Shown: positions 28,974 to 37,856, counted from the first letter of the stretch. The stretch is DNA of 64,000 bases from a bacterium YEK0313 (GCA_000751295.2 CCMO02000001.1:1475501-1539500), one strand, 5' to 3'. A program made the numbers and translations. Notes: generated from the letters alone by a model not told the origin.

Positions 28974-28994
28974 TGTCAAATGAATGGATCCAAT
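28974..28994 (-). promoter_or_regulatory. Importer operon promoter box TTGACA with adjacent operator AATGGATCCAAT
   Basis: Minus-strand TTGACA (28979-28974) is followed, 3 bp away, by AATGGATCCAAT (28983-28994). This is the same block, in the same orientation and spacing, as at 22181-22201 in front of the E1 operon. The -10 box is not clear. It lies about 200 bp before the binding protein start, so the leader is long. Confidence 0.7.
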
Positions 28995-29044
28995 AAAATT
29001 ATTGTTCGCCGAAAAACGGCGAGATCTTGTCGCCGAATCAAATC

Positions 29045-29056
29045 ATTGGATCCAAT
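29045..29056. promoter_or_regulatory. Perfect 12-bp operator ATTGGATCCAAT
   Basis: This is a perfect palindrome and the best match of the five sites. Its start is 62 bp from that of the operator at 28983, close to six helical turns, so dimers at both would lie on one face of the DNA. Confidence 0.7.
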
Positions 29057-29142
29057 ACCTCGAATGGCCGGACCATGCCGGCGGGAGCCCTCCCTCGCAG
29101 CCGGGGCCGGCCGACACGGGTGCCGGCCGACCTCCTTCATCG

Positions 29143-29949
29143 TCAGGCCCTGGTGGCGAGGGCTTCGGCGATCGCACGGCCGACAGGAGCAAGACGTCCG
29201 CCGGCTCCCGCCGACAGCACCGGCCGCGCCGGCAGCAGCGGCGGCTGGGCGAGGAAGCGCGGCATCGTGCCGCGATGCGGCTGTGCGGCATGAACGAGGA
29301 ACGGATGGCAGAGATAGACCGTGCCCGCCGGGCCGGTCGCCAGCACCTCCTCGCGATGCGCCGAACCGGCAAAGCCGTCCGCCGCGAGCTGCCCGAGCGT
29401 CAGGCCCGCTTCACCGGCCGGCGCGAGCTGCCGGGCGATGTCCCGGTGCGAGCCGGCCCGGATCCGGGTCGGCGCATCGTCCGGCCCGACATCCGAAAAC
29501 AGGAACAGCATCAGCAGCGCCCGTCCGCGCGAGCCGACATTGGCGCGCCAGGACATGAAGTCGGGATTGTCGAAGCCGAAGCTGACGTCGATGTGCCAGC
29601 CGGCATCGCCCGGATCCTGCGGCGAGGGAAACCGCACGGGGAAGGTGCCCATGCTGCGGCAGGCAAGCCAGCCGCCGCGGCCCACAAGCTGGTCGAAGGC
29701 CCGGTGCAGCACCGGCGTGTTGGCGCTGCCGACGAAGACGTCGTCCGTATAGTGGCCGAGCCGGACGACCGGCCGCGTCCAGGTGGCGGGGTCGTCGGGA
29801 TCGCAGCCGGTGTCACGCCAGAGCAGCGCCCGCGCCGCCTCGGCCCAGTGGCTGGGAAAAGCCCCGTCGATCCTGACGAAGCCCTGGGTGATGAAAAGAT
29901 CGATCTCGGCGGCGCCGAGCGCGCGCGTCGTTTCGCCGGAATGCGGCAT
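29143..29949 (-). CDS. Phytanoyl-CoA dioxygenase (PhyH) family protein
   Basis: A 268-residue Fe(II)/2-oxoglutarate-dependent oxygenase-like protein starting MPHSGETTRALG. The N-terminal FITQGFVRIDGAFP is typical of PhyH. The iron site is visible as HxD in GWHIDVSFGF and the distal His in CHPFLVHAAQPHRG. It hydroxylates an unknown small molecule. It lies just upstream of the GntR-controlled importer on the same strand, with the operator region in between, so it may belong to that locus, but no GGATCC site is seen at its own start. Confidence 0.85.
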   Translation of the reverse strand: MPHSGETTRALGAAEIDLFITQGFVRIDGAFPSHWAEAARALLWRDTGCDPDDPATWTRPVVRLGHYTDDVFVGSANTPVLHRAFDQLVGRGGWLACRSMGTFPVRFPSPQDPGDAGWHIDVSFGFDNPDFMSWRANVGSRGRALLMLFLFSDVGPDDAPTRIRAGSHRDIARQLAPAGEAGLTLGQLAADGFAGSAHREEVLATGPAGTVYLCHPFLVHAAQPHRGTMPRFLAQPPLLPARPVLSAGAGGRLAPVGRAIAEALATRA

Positions 29950-29981
29950 GGTGATGTCTCGCAACGATGGCCAGCGGCAAG

Positions 29982-30001
29982 GCCCCGCTCCCTGGCGGGG
30001 C
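29982..30001. terminator. Candidate hairpin after the metal efflux operon
   Basis: GCCCCGC (29982-29988) pairs with GCGGGGC (29995-30001) across 6 nt, within the 244-bp gap between the RND gene stop and the PhyH start. There is no T tract. Confidence 0.4.
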
Positions 30002-30193
30002 GGCTGGCGGGAAACCTGACCGGACCGGGGCGGCCGTCGTGACCGCTTGGCACCGAATCCGGGCGGGGCTGACGCCCCTCTTCCAGCCCGTGAGGCGGGC
30101 AAGGCCGTGATCAGGCGAGGAAGAAGGCCGTGGCGCTGTTGCGAATGGAAAACATCATGGCGGCCGGACCATAACCCGCCGCCGTCGGCCCGA

Positions 30194-33100
30194 TCAAGCG
30201 CCGCCCGTCGGAGCCGCGGGCACCGGAGCGGGCGCGGCTTCGTCCGCCGCGGCCGCGGATGTCCCGCCGAAACGCGCATAGAGCGCCGGCAGCACCAGCA
30301 GCGTCAGCAGGGTCGCGCTGATCAGGCCGCCGATGACGACGGTCGCGAGCGGCTTCTGCACCTCGGCGCCCGTGCCGGTCGCGACCGCCATCGGCACGAA
30401 GCCGAGCGAAGCGACCAGCGCGGTCATGACGACCGGCCGCAGCCGCGTCAGCGCGCCGCGCAGGATCGCCTCGCGCTTGTCGAGCCCTTCTGCCAGGAGC
30501 TGTTTGATATAGGTCAGCATGACCAGGCCGTTCAGCACGGCAACGCCCGACAACGCGATGAAGCCGACCGCCGCCGCCACCGAGAAGGGCATGCCGCGCA
30601 GCCACAGGGCCGCGATGCCGCCGGTCAGGGCGAGCGGCACCGCGCTGAACACCAGCAGCGCGTCGCGCGGCGTGCCGAGCGCCGAATAGAGCAGCAGGAA
30701 GATCAGGAAGAAGCAGGCAGGCACCACCACCGTCAGCCGCTGGCGCGCGGCCGCGAGGTTTTCGAACTGGCCGCCCCAGGTAACGTAATAGCCTGCCGGC
30801 AGCGGAACCCGCGCGACCTTGGCCTGGGCCTCCTCGACCACCGAGGCGATGTCGCGGCCGCGGACATTGGCCGTGACCACGACGCGCCGCTTGCCGTTCT
30901 CGCGCGAGATCTGGTTCGGCCCCTCCACGAAGGTGAGGCTCGCCACCTGCTCGAGCAGGATCGAGGTCGCCCGGCCGGTGCCTTCGGCAGCGATCGGCAC
31001 CGGCAGGTGCTTCAGCTTCTCGATGTCCGCGCGGATCGCGTCCGGCAGGCGCACCACGACCGGGAAGCGGCGGTCGCCCTCAAAGATGACGCCGGCCTCT
31101 CGGCCGCCGAGCGCCGCGCCGATCACCTCCTGCACCTGGAAGGTGCTGAGCCCCATGCGGGCGATTGCCGCCCTGTCGATGCGGATCTCCAGGAACGGCA
31201 GGCCGCCGACCTGCTCGACCTTGACGTCCTCGGCCCCCGGCGTCGTGCGCAGCGCCGCAGCGATCTGGTTGGCCGCCCGCAGCATCGGCTCGAACTCCTC
31301 GCCGAACACCTTGACGGCGAGGTCGCCGCGCACGCCGGCCAGGAGCTCGTTGAAGCGCATCTGGATCGGCTGGGTGAATTCGTAGGTGTTGCCGACGAGA
31401 TTTTCGACCGCCGCCTTGATCTGCTCGATCAGCTCCGCCTTGGTCAGGCTCGGGTCCGGCCATTCGGCCTGGGGCTTGAGCATGATGAAGGTGTCGGACG
31501 CGTTCGGCGGCATCGGGTCGGCCGCCATTTCCGCCGTGCCGGTCTTGGAGAAGACGTAGGCGACCTGCGGAAAGCGGCTCACCGCGCGCTCGACGTCGAG
31601 CTGCATGGCCTGCGACTGCGACAGCGACACGCTCGGAATGCGCAGTGCCTGCATCGCGATGTTCTTTTCGTCGAGCTGCGGGATGAACTCCTGACCAAGC
31701 CGGCCGAGCATCAGCCCGGCGCCGGCGAGCAGCACGACCGACAGGGTGATCATCAACGCCGGCCGGCCGACCACGCGGTTCAGCAGCGGCGCGTACAGGC
31801 GGCGCAGGCCGCGCACGAACATATTGTCCTTTTCCTGCACGCGGCCGGTAATGGCGATGGCGATCATGGCCGGCACGAAGGTCAGCGACAGGACGAAGGC
31901 GGCGACAAGCGCGATGATGACGGTCAGCGCCATCGGCTCGAACATCTTGCCCTCGACGCCCGAGAAGGTGAGCAGCGGCACATAGACGAGGATGATGATC
32001 ATCTGCCCGAACACCGAGGGCTTGATCATCTCCTCTGCCGACTGGATGACCGTGCCGAACCGCTCCTGCAGCGACAGTTTGCGGCCGAGCTCGTGCTGCC
32101 GTTCGGCGAGATGGCGCAGGCTGTTCTCGGCGATGATCACCGCGCCGTCGACGATCAGCCCGAAATCCAGCGCGCCGAGGCTCATCAGATTGGCGCTGAT
32201 CCGGCCCTGCACCATGCCGGTGACGGTCAGCAGCATGGCGACGGGAATGACCAGCGCGGTGATCAGCGCCGCCCGGAAATTGCCGAGCATCAGGAACAGG
32301 ACGAGAATGACGAGCAGCGCGCCCTCGGCCAGGTTCTTGGCCACCGTCTTGACGGTGGCATCGACCAGCACCGTGCGGTTCAGCACGGTCTTGGCCTCGA
32401 CCCCCGGCGGCAGCCCGCGGCCGATCTCCTTCATCTTGGCGTCGACCGCCGCCGACACCGCCCGGCTGTTGCCGCCGATCAGCATCAGGGCCGTGCCGAT
32501 GACCACCTCGCGCCCATCCTCGCTGGCGCTGCCGGTGCGCAGCTCGCGGCCGATGCCGATCTCGGCGATGTCGCGGATGCGGATCGGCACGCCGCCGCGC
32601 GTCGCCACCACGACATTGCCGATGTCGGCCATCGTCTCCAGCCGTCCGGCGGCGCGCACCTGGTAGCCTTCGCCGTTGCGCTCGACATAGCCGGCGCCGC
32701 GATTGGCATTGTTGTTCTCGAGCGCGGTGGCGACGTCGGTCAGCGAGAGATTCAGCGCGGTGAGCTTCGCCGGATCCGGCTGGACCATGTACTGCTTCTC
32801 GAAGCCGCCGATGACGTCGACGCCGGCGACCCCCGGCACGGTGCGCAGCTGCGGCCGGATGATCCAGTCCTGCACCGTGCGCAGATAGGCCGCCCGCTCT
32901 ACCTCGGTCGTCAGGCGCTGGCCTTCCGGGGTCAGGTAGCTGCCGTCGCGCTGCCAGCCCGGCGCGCCGGCGGCGGCGATCGTGCGCTGACCCTCCGGCT
33001 TGAAATGCACGGCCCACATGTAGATTTCGCCGAGGCCGGTGGAGATCGGCCCCATGCGCGGCGAGACGCCGACCGGCATGGTGCGCTCGGCCTCGCGCAG

Positions 33101-33439
33101 ACGCTCGCCCACCTGCTGGCGGGCAAAATAGATGTCGGTGCGCTCGGAGAACACCGCGGTGACCTGCGAGAAGCCGTTGCGCGACAGCGAGCGGGTATAT
33201 TCGAGCCCGGGAATGCCGGCGAGCGCCGTCTCCAGCGGGAAGGTCACCTGCTTCTCGACGTCAACAGGCGACAGGGCCGGCGCCAGCGTGTTGATCTGCA
33301 CCTGGTTGTTGGTGATGTCGGGGACGGCGTCGATCGGCAGCCTGGTCAGCGACCAGAGGCCGAAGGCCGCCGCGGCGAAGGTCAGGAGCACGACCAGCCA
33401 GCGCTGGTGCACCGAGAAGGCGAGGATGCGGGCGATCAT
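30194..33439 (-). CDS. czcA: Heavy-metal efflux RND transporter, CzcA family
   Basis: A 1081-residue inner-membrane proton antiporter. It has 12 expected transmembrane helices, starting with WLVVLLTFAAAAFGLWSL, and two large periplasmic loops. The fourth-helix motif DFGLIVDGAVIIAEN (around residue 425) has the two Asp and one Glu of the HME group that exports divalent ions such as Zn, Co, Ni or Cd rather than Cu/Ag. It follows the fusion protein gene by 10 bp. No outer-membrane CzcC partner is encoded in the window. Confidence 0.93.
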   Translation of the reverse strand: MIARILAFSVHQRWLVVLLTFAAAAFGLWSLTRLPIDAVPDITNNQVQINTLAPALSPVDVEKQVTFPLETALAGIPGLEYTRSLSRNGFSQVTAVFSERTDIYFARQQVGERLREAERTMPVGVSPRMGPISTGLGEIYMWAVHFKPEGQRTIAAAGAPGWQRDGSYLTPEGQRLTTEVERAAYLRTVQDWIIRPQLRTVPGVAGVDVIGGFEKQYMVQPDPAKLTALNLSLTDVATALENNNANRGAGYVERNGEGYQVRAAGRLETMADIGNVVVATRGGVPIRIRDIAEIGIGRELRTGSASEDGREVVIGTALMLIGGNSRAVSAAVDAKMKEIGRGLPPGVEAKTVLNRTVLVDATVKTVAKNLAEGALLVILVLFLMLGNFRAALITALVIPVAMLLTVTGMVQGRISANLMSLGALDFGLIVDGAVIIAENSLRHLAERQHELGRKLSLQERFGTVIQSAEEMIKPSVFGQMIIILVYVPLLTFSGVEGKMFEPMALTVIIALVAAFVLSLTFVPAMIAIAITGRVQEKDNMFVRGLRRLYAPLLNRVVGRPALMITLSVVLLAGAGLMLGRLGQEFIPQLDEKNIAMQALRIPSVSLSQSQAMQLDVERAVSRFPQVAYVFSKTGTAEMAADPMPPNASDTFIMLKPQAEWPDPSLTKAELIEQIKAAVENLVGNTYEFTQPIQMRFNELLAGVRGDLAVKVFGEEFEPMLRAANQIAAALRTTPGAEDVKVEQVGGLPFLEIRIDRAAIARMGLSTFQVQEVIGAALGGREAGVIFEGDRRFPVVVRLPDAIRADIEKLKHLPVPIAAEGTGRATSILLEQVASLTFVEGPNQISRENGKRRVVVTANVRGRDIASVVEEAQAKVARVPLPAGYYVTWGGQFENLAAARQRLTVVVPACFFLIFLLLYSALGTPRDALLVFSAVPLALTGGIAALWLRGMPFSVAAAVGFIALSGVAVLNGLVMLTYIKQLLAEGLDKREAILRGALTRLRPVVMTALVASLGFVPMAVATGTGAEVQKPLATVVIGGLISATLLTLLVLPALYARFGGTSAAAADEAAPAPVPAAPTGGA

Positions 33440-33449
33440 CGGTGCGGCC

Positions 33450-34697
33450 TCAGTGCGAATGCTCGGCTTCGGCCTTGCCGAGCTCGGCCTTCAGGAGGAA
33501 GGTGTTGGTCGTGGCGATCGCCTCGCCCGGATCGACGCCGAAGGCGATCTCGACGAATTCATCGTCCTCCTTGCCGATCACCACCTTGCGCCGCTCGAAG
33601 CCGGTTTCGGTGCGCACGAAGACAACAGGCGAACCTTCCATGGTCTGCAGCGCGGTGCGCGGCACCCGCACGTCCACCCTGACCTGCTCGATCGTCACCT
33701 CGGCATTGACGAATGTGCCCGGCCGCCAGGCCTGGTCCTTGTTGTCGATGATCGCGACCACGCGCGCCGACCGAGTCTCGGCGTTGAGGAGCGGATTGAC
33801 GAACATCACCCGCCCGACCGAGCGCCGGCTGGTGCCGGCCGCGCTGATGCGCACGGTGTTGCCTTCCTTGATCTCGGCGAGATCGCCGGTCGAAACGGTC
33901 AGCTCGACCCAGACCGAGGACAGGTCGACCACCACGAACAGCTCCTTGGCCTCGCCCTCGCCGCCCATGGGCGTGCCGAGATCGACGAGCCGCTCGACGA
34001 TCCGGCCGGCGCCCGGCGCGCGGATCTCGTAGCGCTGCAGGCCGTTGACCGTCTGCTGCGACAGGCCGCGCACCTCCTGCTCCGAGACGGCCAGCGCCGA
34101 CAGCTTCTGGCGCGCGAGCCGCAGGCGCTGCTCGGCTTCGATGAAGGCATTGCGGTCGCGCAGATATTGCTGCTCGGTCTGGACCTGCCGGCGCCACAGC
34201 GCTTCCGAGCGCTCGAACAGCGTCTTCTGCAGGTCGAGATTGACCTGGGCGCTGACATATTCGCTCTTGGCGTCGGCCACCTCGCGGCTGTCGAGGATGG
34301 CGACGACCTCGCCCTGGGCGACCGTGTCGCCGAGCGTCTTGCGCAGCTCCGCGACGGTGCCGATCACTTTGCCGGCAATGCGCCAGATCCGCTCGCGGTC
34401 CGGCGTCACGAGGCCCGGCACGGTGAGGTGCCGCTCCAGCGTGCCGCCCTCGACCGGCGCCAGCGTGATGCGCGCCTGCTCGATGCGCGCGGCATCCATG
34501 CGCAGCACGCCTTCGGCTTCACCGGCTCCGTGCCCTGCTCCGCCGCCTTCCGCCGGCGCGCTGGCATTCACTCCCTGCGGCGCCAGCACCCCCGCCAGCG
34601 TCAGCAGGCCGCGGGCGCCCTGCGGCACCTGCGGCACTGCGACGCTCAGGGCGATGCCGGCGGCCAGCGCCGAGGCCGCGATGATGATCGGCTTCAT
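33450..34697 (-). CDS. czcB: Efflux RND periplasmic adaptor subunit (CzcB-like membrane fusion protein)
   Basis: A 415-residue membrane fusion protein with an N-terminal membrane anchor (IIIAASALAAGIALSVAVPQ). Then come a lipoyl-like barrel half (TVAELRKTLGDTVAQGEVVAILD), a coiled-coil hairpin (about residues 150-230) and beta-barrel regions. A His-containing C-terminal end (KAEAEHSH) and a Gly/Ala/His stretch near residue 50 (GGGAGHGAG) could touch metal. It bridges CzcA to an outer-membrane channel. It lies 65 bp after the small exported protein gene. Confidence 0.92.
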   Translation of the reverse strand: MKPIIIAASALAAGIALSVAVPQVPQGARGLLTLAGVLAPQGVNASAPAEGGGAGHGAGEAEGVLRMDAARIEQARITLAPVEGGTLERHLTVPGLVTPDRERIWRIAGKVIGTVAELRKTLGDTVAQGEVVAILDSREVADAKSEYVSAQVNLDLQKTLFERSEALWRRQVQTEQQYLRDRNAFIEAEQRLRLARQKLSALAVSEQEVRGLSQQTVNGLQRYEIRAPGAGRIVERLVDLGTPMGGEGEAKELFVVVDLSSVWVELTVSTGDLAEIKEGNTVRISAAGTSRRSVGRVMFVNPLLNAETRSARVVAIIDNKDQAWRPGTFVNAEVTIEQVRVDVRVPRTALQTMEGSPVVFVRTETGFERRKVVIGKEDDEFVEIAFGVDPGEAIATTNTFLLKAELGKAEAEHSH

Positions 34698-34762
34698 GAA
34701 TCTGTCCTTGCACGGCCGGGCCGCCCGGTCCGGCGGCGAGCGAAAGCGGGGGAGCGTGGCGG

Positions 34763-35134
34763 TCAGAAGGTGGCGCGCACCGTTGAGCCGCCGGGAACGG
34801 TGAGCTGGATCGCGCCCTTGGAGCCGGCCGGGATCGGCGCGGGCGCCGTTCCGGTCAGCCGGGAGCCTTCACCCGCGGTGAGCGGAAAGCGGTGGGTCGT
34901 GCCGTTGACGACGATGGTCGCGTTGCCGGCGAAACCCGTTGCCGGAATCGGCTGGGAACGCTCGTTGCTGACATAGACGACCACGTTGGTCGAGCCGTCC
35001 AGCACCACCTCGACGTGATGACGCGCACCGGCATCGACCTTCCAGCCGCCATTCGGGCCGCGCTCGGGGCCGCTCGCCAGGGCCGCCGAGGAAAGGCCGG
35101 CAGCCAGGACCGCGGCCAGGACATGTTTCAGCAT
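34763..35134 (-). CDS. Small exported protein of the metal efflux operon
   Basis: A 123-residue secreted protein starting MLKHVLAAVLAAG. This start is chosen because GGAGG lies 9 bp before it, whereas it touches the ATG at 35143. The signal peptide ends near ALASG. The mature part GPNGGWKVDAGARHHVEVV is typical of small periplasmic proteins found beside czc genes, and the HH pair could bind metal. Its role (metal chaperone or sensor) is inferred from position as first gene of the operon. Confidence 0.75.
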   Translation of the reverse strand: MLKHVLAAVLAAGLSSAALASGPERGPNGGWKVDAGARHHVEVVLDGSTNVVVYVSNERSQPIPATGFAGNATIVVNGTTHRFPLTAGEGSRLTGTAPAPIPAGSKGAIQLTVPGGSTVRATF

Positions 35135-35290
35135 GGGGAACATCCTCCGTGAACGGGCCCGTCCCGGACCCCTCGCGCCCGGACACGCGCCGGTAGCGGG
35201 CAGCGCGCCGCAAGGCCGCTGCCGCAACCGCGGAACGACGGCCTGGCCTGAGGGATGTAATGGAGAAAGCGCGTCGGCGTATTTCGCCTC

Positions 35291-35308
35291 TGTAACGGAG
35301 TGTGACGG
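35291..35308 (-). promoter_or_regulatory. Candidate response-regulator box: two CCGTNACA direct repeats, 10-bp period
   Basis: On the minus strand CCGTCACA (35308-35301) and CCGTTACA (35298-35291) repeat with a 10-bp period. They lie about 157 bp upstream of the small exported protein gene. A related pair occurs before the response regulator gene at 37431-37447. Tandem repeats of about one helical turn are typical of OmpR-family sites. Confidence 0.5.
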
Positions 35309-35310
35309 CG

Positions 35311-36633
35311 TCAATCGATCTGGCGCGGCAGCAGCATGGTCACCGTCAGGCCACCTTCAGCGCGATTTTCCAGTGTGATGGTGCCGCCATGGGCCTGTAT
35401 GATTTCACTGGCGATGGTCAGGCCGAGGCCGAAGCCTCCGGTATCACGGTTGCGCGAACGCTCGACCCGCGTGAACGGCTCGAACACCGTGTCCATGTCG
35501 GCTTCGGGAATGCCCGGACCATCGTCCTCGACGGTGATCCGCGCCTTGTCGTGTTCGGCGCGTGCGGCGATGCCGGCGCGGCCGCCATACTTGATGGCAT
35601 TCTGGACGATGTTGGTGATCGCGCGCTTCAGCGCCAGATGGCGTCCGCGCACGACGATCGAGCGCGGCGACTGGAGGCTGACCTCGGCACCGGCGTCCTG
35701 GGCGTCGGCGGCGATGGTGCCGAGAATCGCGACGAGATCGACCGGCCGCAATTCCTCCTCCGAGCGGTCGCCGCGCAGATAGCCCAGCGTCGCGTCGATC
35801 ATGCTCTCCATTTCCGTGAGATCGGCCGCGATCGCCTGGCGCGTCTCGGCATTGCCGACCTCGTCGAGCCGCATCCTCAGGCGCGTCAGCGGCGTCTTCA
35901 GGTCGTGCGAGACGGCGGCAAGCGCCTGGGTGCGCGCGCCGACCAGGCGGCGGATGCGCGCCTGCATCTCGTTGAACGCACGGGCGAGCGTGCGGATCTC
36001 GCGCGGCCCGGTTTCGGGCACCGGTGCGCGGTCGGTGGAGCTGTAGAGCGTGCGCGCGGCCTTGGAGAACAGGTCGAGCGGCCGGGTCAGCCAGCGGACC
36101 AGCAGGATCGTGACGATGACGACGCCGAGCGCCATCAAGCTGGTGGACAGGATCGCGCTGTCGGACCGGACGTGCAGTCCGTGGGCCGGCACCAAGTCGA
36201 CATTCAGCCAGGACCCGTCGCCAAGCCGCATCGAGATCGAGGCGAGATGGCTCGTCGTGTCCAGCCGGTCGCCCCCGACGATCAGGTCGCCCTCGACGAA
36301 ATCGGGCTTCAGGGCGATCAGCCGCTCGCGCAGGCCGTGCCAGGTCGACATGACCTTCTCATCGGCCACGGCGTTCGGCTGGCGTCCCCAATGCGCTTCG
36401 ATGACGCCGCCGGCGAGGTCGTGGGTGATGCCGTCGCGGTCACGCTCCGGCGCGTGCAGCACGGCGCGGTAGATCGAGATGATCCGATCGGCGAGCTGCT
36501 TTTCGCTGGCCAGTACCGCCTCGTTGTTGAGGGTCGCCTCGTAGTACCAGAGGCTGGCGCCCTGGACGGTCACGATCCCGAGCAGCAGGACGATGACCGT
36601 GCGCCCGACCAGGGTCTCGAACAGCCACCTCAC
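35311..36633 (-). CDS. Two-component sensor histidine kinase next to metal efflux genes
   Basis: A 440-residue membrane kinase with a GTG start that overlaps the response regulator stop (GTGA). A first helix (about 11-30), a periplasmic domain (about 31-160), a second helix (about 161-180), HAMP (about 181-235), then HisKA with phosphorylated His243 (VSHDLKTPLTRL). HATPase motifs are NIVQNAIKYGG (N box), EDDGPGIP and GGFGLGLTI. It probably senses a periplasmic metal and controls the efflux operon downstream. Confidence 0.93.
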   Translation of the reverse strand: MRWLFETLVGRTVIVLLLGIVTVQGASLWYYEATLNNEAVLASEKQLADRIISIYRAVLHAPERDRDGITHDLAGGVIEAHWGRQPNAVADEKVMSTWHGLRERLIALKPDFVEGDLIVGGDRLDTTSHLASISMRLGDGSWLNVDLVPAHGLHVRSDSAILSTSLMALGVVIVTILLVRWLTRPLDLFSKAARTLYSSTDRAPVPETGPREIRTLARAFNEMQARIRRLVGARTQALAAVSHDLKTPLTRLRMRLDEVGNAETRQAIAADLTEMESMIDATLGYLRGDRSEEELRPVDLVAILGTIAADAQDAGAEVSLQSPRSIVVRGRHLALKRAITNIVQNAIKYGGRAGIAARAEHDKARITVEDDGPGIPEADMDTVFEPFTRVERSRNRDTGGFGLGLTIASEIIQAHGGTITLENRAEGGLTVTMLLPRQID

Positions 36634-37340
36634 GCCTTGGCGACCTCGGGAACGAAGAGGTAGCCGAGACCGCGCACGGTCTTGATCATGTCGGGAGTGC
36701 CGTCGCCGCCGAGCTTGCGCCGGAGCCGGCTGACCTGCACGTCGATCGAGCGGTCGAACACCGAGGAGACGCGATTGCGCGCGGCGTCCAGGAGATGGTC
36801 GCGCGAGAGCACGCGCTGCGGCGCCTCGACGAAGGACAGAAGCAGGTCGTATTCGCCGGTCGAGAGATCGACGACCACGCCCTGATCGTTGACGAGTTCG
36901 CGCCGGCGGGTGTCCAGCACCCAGCCGTCGAAGGTGAAGCGCCAGGAGGGATCGAGCCGGGTCTCGCCCTGGGCCGTGGTCCGGCGCAGCACGGCGCGGA
37001 TGCGCGCGGCGAGCTCCCGCGTGTTGAACGGTTTGGAAATATAGTCGTCGGCGCCGAATTCGAGGCCCAGCACGCGATCGAGGTCGTCGCCCCGGGCGGT
37101 GAGCATGACGATCGGGATGGCCGATTCCGCGCGCAGCTCGCGGCAGAGCTCCAGGCCGCTGACGCCGGGCAGCATCAGGTCGAGGACGATGAGGTCGACG
37201 CTCGTGGACTTCAGCGTCTCGCGCATTTCGCGGCCGTCCCGCACGGACGTGACGCGGAAGCCGGATTCACGCAGGAATTTGGTAACGAGACGACGTATCT
37301 CGCCATCGTCGTCGACCAGGAGGATATGCGGTTCGCTCAT
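36630..37340 (-). CDS. Response regulator, OmpR/PhoB family
   Basis: A 236-residue regulator starting MSEPHILLVDDDGEIRRL at ATG 37340; a TTG 12 bp upstream is possible but has no better ribosome site. The receiver domain has the acidic pair DDD near residue 10, phosphorylated Asp54 (LIVLDLMLPG) and the Lys in SKPFN. The C-terminal winged helix spans about 130-236 (VFDRSIDVQVSRLRRKLGGDG, VRGLGYLF). It heads the sensor-efflux gene group. Confidence 0.94.
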   Translation of the reverse strand: MSEPHILLVDDDGEIRRLVTKFLRESGFRVTSVRDGREMRETLKSTSVDLIVLDLMLPGVSGLELCRELRAESAIPIVMLTARGDDLDRVLGLEFGADDYISKPFNTRELAARIRAVLRRTTAQGETRLDPSWRFTFDGWVLDTRRRELVNDQGVVVDLSTGEYDLLLSFVEAPQRVLSRDHLLDAARNRVSSVFDRSIDVQVSRLRRKLGGDGTPDMIKTVRGLGYLFVPEVAKA

Positions 37341-37405
37341 GGGGTCTCGCAATGAGAGGATGAGGGGGCGCCGTCAGCACCCGGCACCCAGCGACCCTAC
37401 AGTGC

Positions 37406-37447
37406 GAAACATGAGGACATGTTTCCCGATTGTTACGGATTGTACGG
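37406..37447 (-). promoter_or_regulatory. Upstream region of the response regulator: inverted repeat and CCGTNACA-like repeats
   Basis: GAAACAT (37406-37412) and ATGTTTC (37419-37425) form a 7-bp inverted repeat with a 6-bp gap. Next to it, on the minus strand, are CCGTACA and CCGTAACA (37447-37431), similar to the pair before the efflux genes. It lies 65-107 bp upstream of the regulator start, so autoregulation is plausible. Confidence 0.45.
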
Positions 37448-37520
37448 CGCGTTCGCCGAAGCGCCGAACCGGACCCGCCGCCGGCGGCGACGGCAGGCCC
37501 GGCCACGCCGTTCGGCCCGG

Positions 37521-37856
37521 TCAGTGATGGCGATGGATCGCGATCACGCGGTTGTTGCCGTCGACGATCACATGGTTGTTATTGACGTGGATGTAGCGCT
37601 GGCCGCGGAAGCGCGGATGGCCCTCGATCGCATGATAGGTGAGGTTGCCGGCAAGCTGCGAGCCGACCGTGATCTCGCCCGGGATGGTCTGGGAGGGCGC
37701 CCCGGTGCGGCGGATATAGCCGTCGAGGAAGGCCCGTTCCTCGGTCGAGTAGGACTGCGCGGCATCGCTGGCGCCCTGCGCCAGCACCGGCTGGGTCGCC
37801 ATGGTCGGTGCGACCGCCAACAGCGTCAACGCCAGCAAACGTGCGGGAAGTGACAT
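37521..37856 (-). CDS. DUF1236-like exported protein with His-rich C-terminus
   Basis: A 111-residue secreted protein starting MSLPARLLALTLLAVAP; GGAGA is 6 bp upstream. The signal peptide ends near VLAQ. The mature part has the DUF1236 pattern IPGEITVGSQLAG, LTYHAIEGHP and RYIHVNNNHVIVDG, ending IHRHH. DUF1236 proteins have no known function. The terminal histidines and the neighbouring metal regulon raise a metal-related role, but this is speculation. Confidence 0.75.
   Translation of the reverse strand: MSLPARLLALTLLAVAPTMATQPVLAQGASDAAQSYSTEERAFLDGYIRRTGAPSQTIPGEITVGSQLAGNLTYHAIEGHPRFRGQRYIHVNNNHVIVDGNNRVIAIHRHH

Larger units (their letters stand above)
28772..29142. promoter_or_regulatory. 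Gene-free regulatory region upstream of the importer operon
   Basis: This 371-bp stretch, relatively AT-rich around 28975-29060, has no convincing gene. It holds three GGATCC-centred sites (28795-28806, 28983-28994, 29045-29056) and a TTGACA box. Each is listed separately. It also receives the 3' end of the PhyH gene at its right edge. Confidence 0.6.

Noticed and set aside
30047..33682. Very long plus-strand open frame antisense to the RND gene
   Set aside because: It is a shadow frame: Asp/Arg/His-rich without domains, and the opposite strand encodes a complete CzcA protein.
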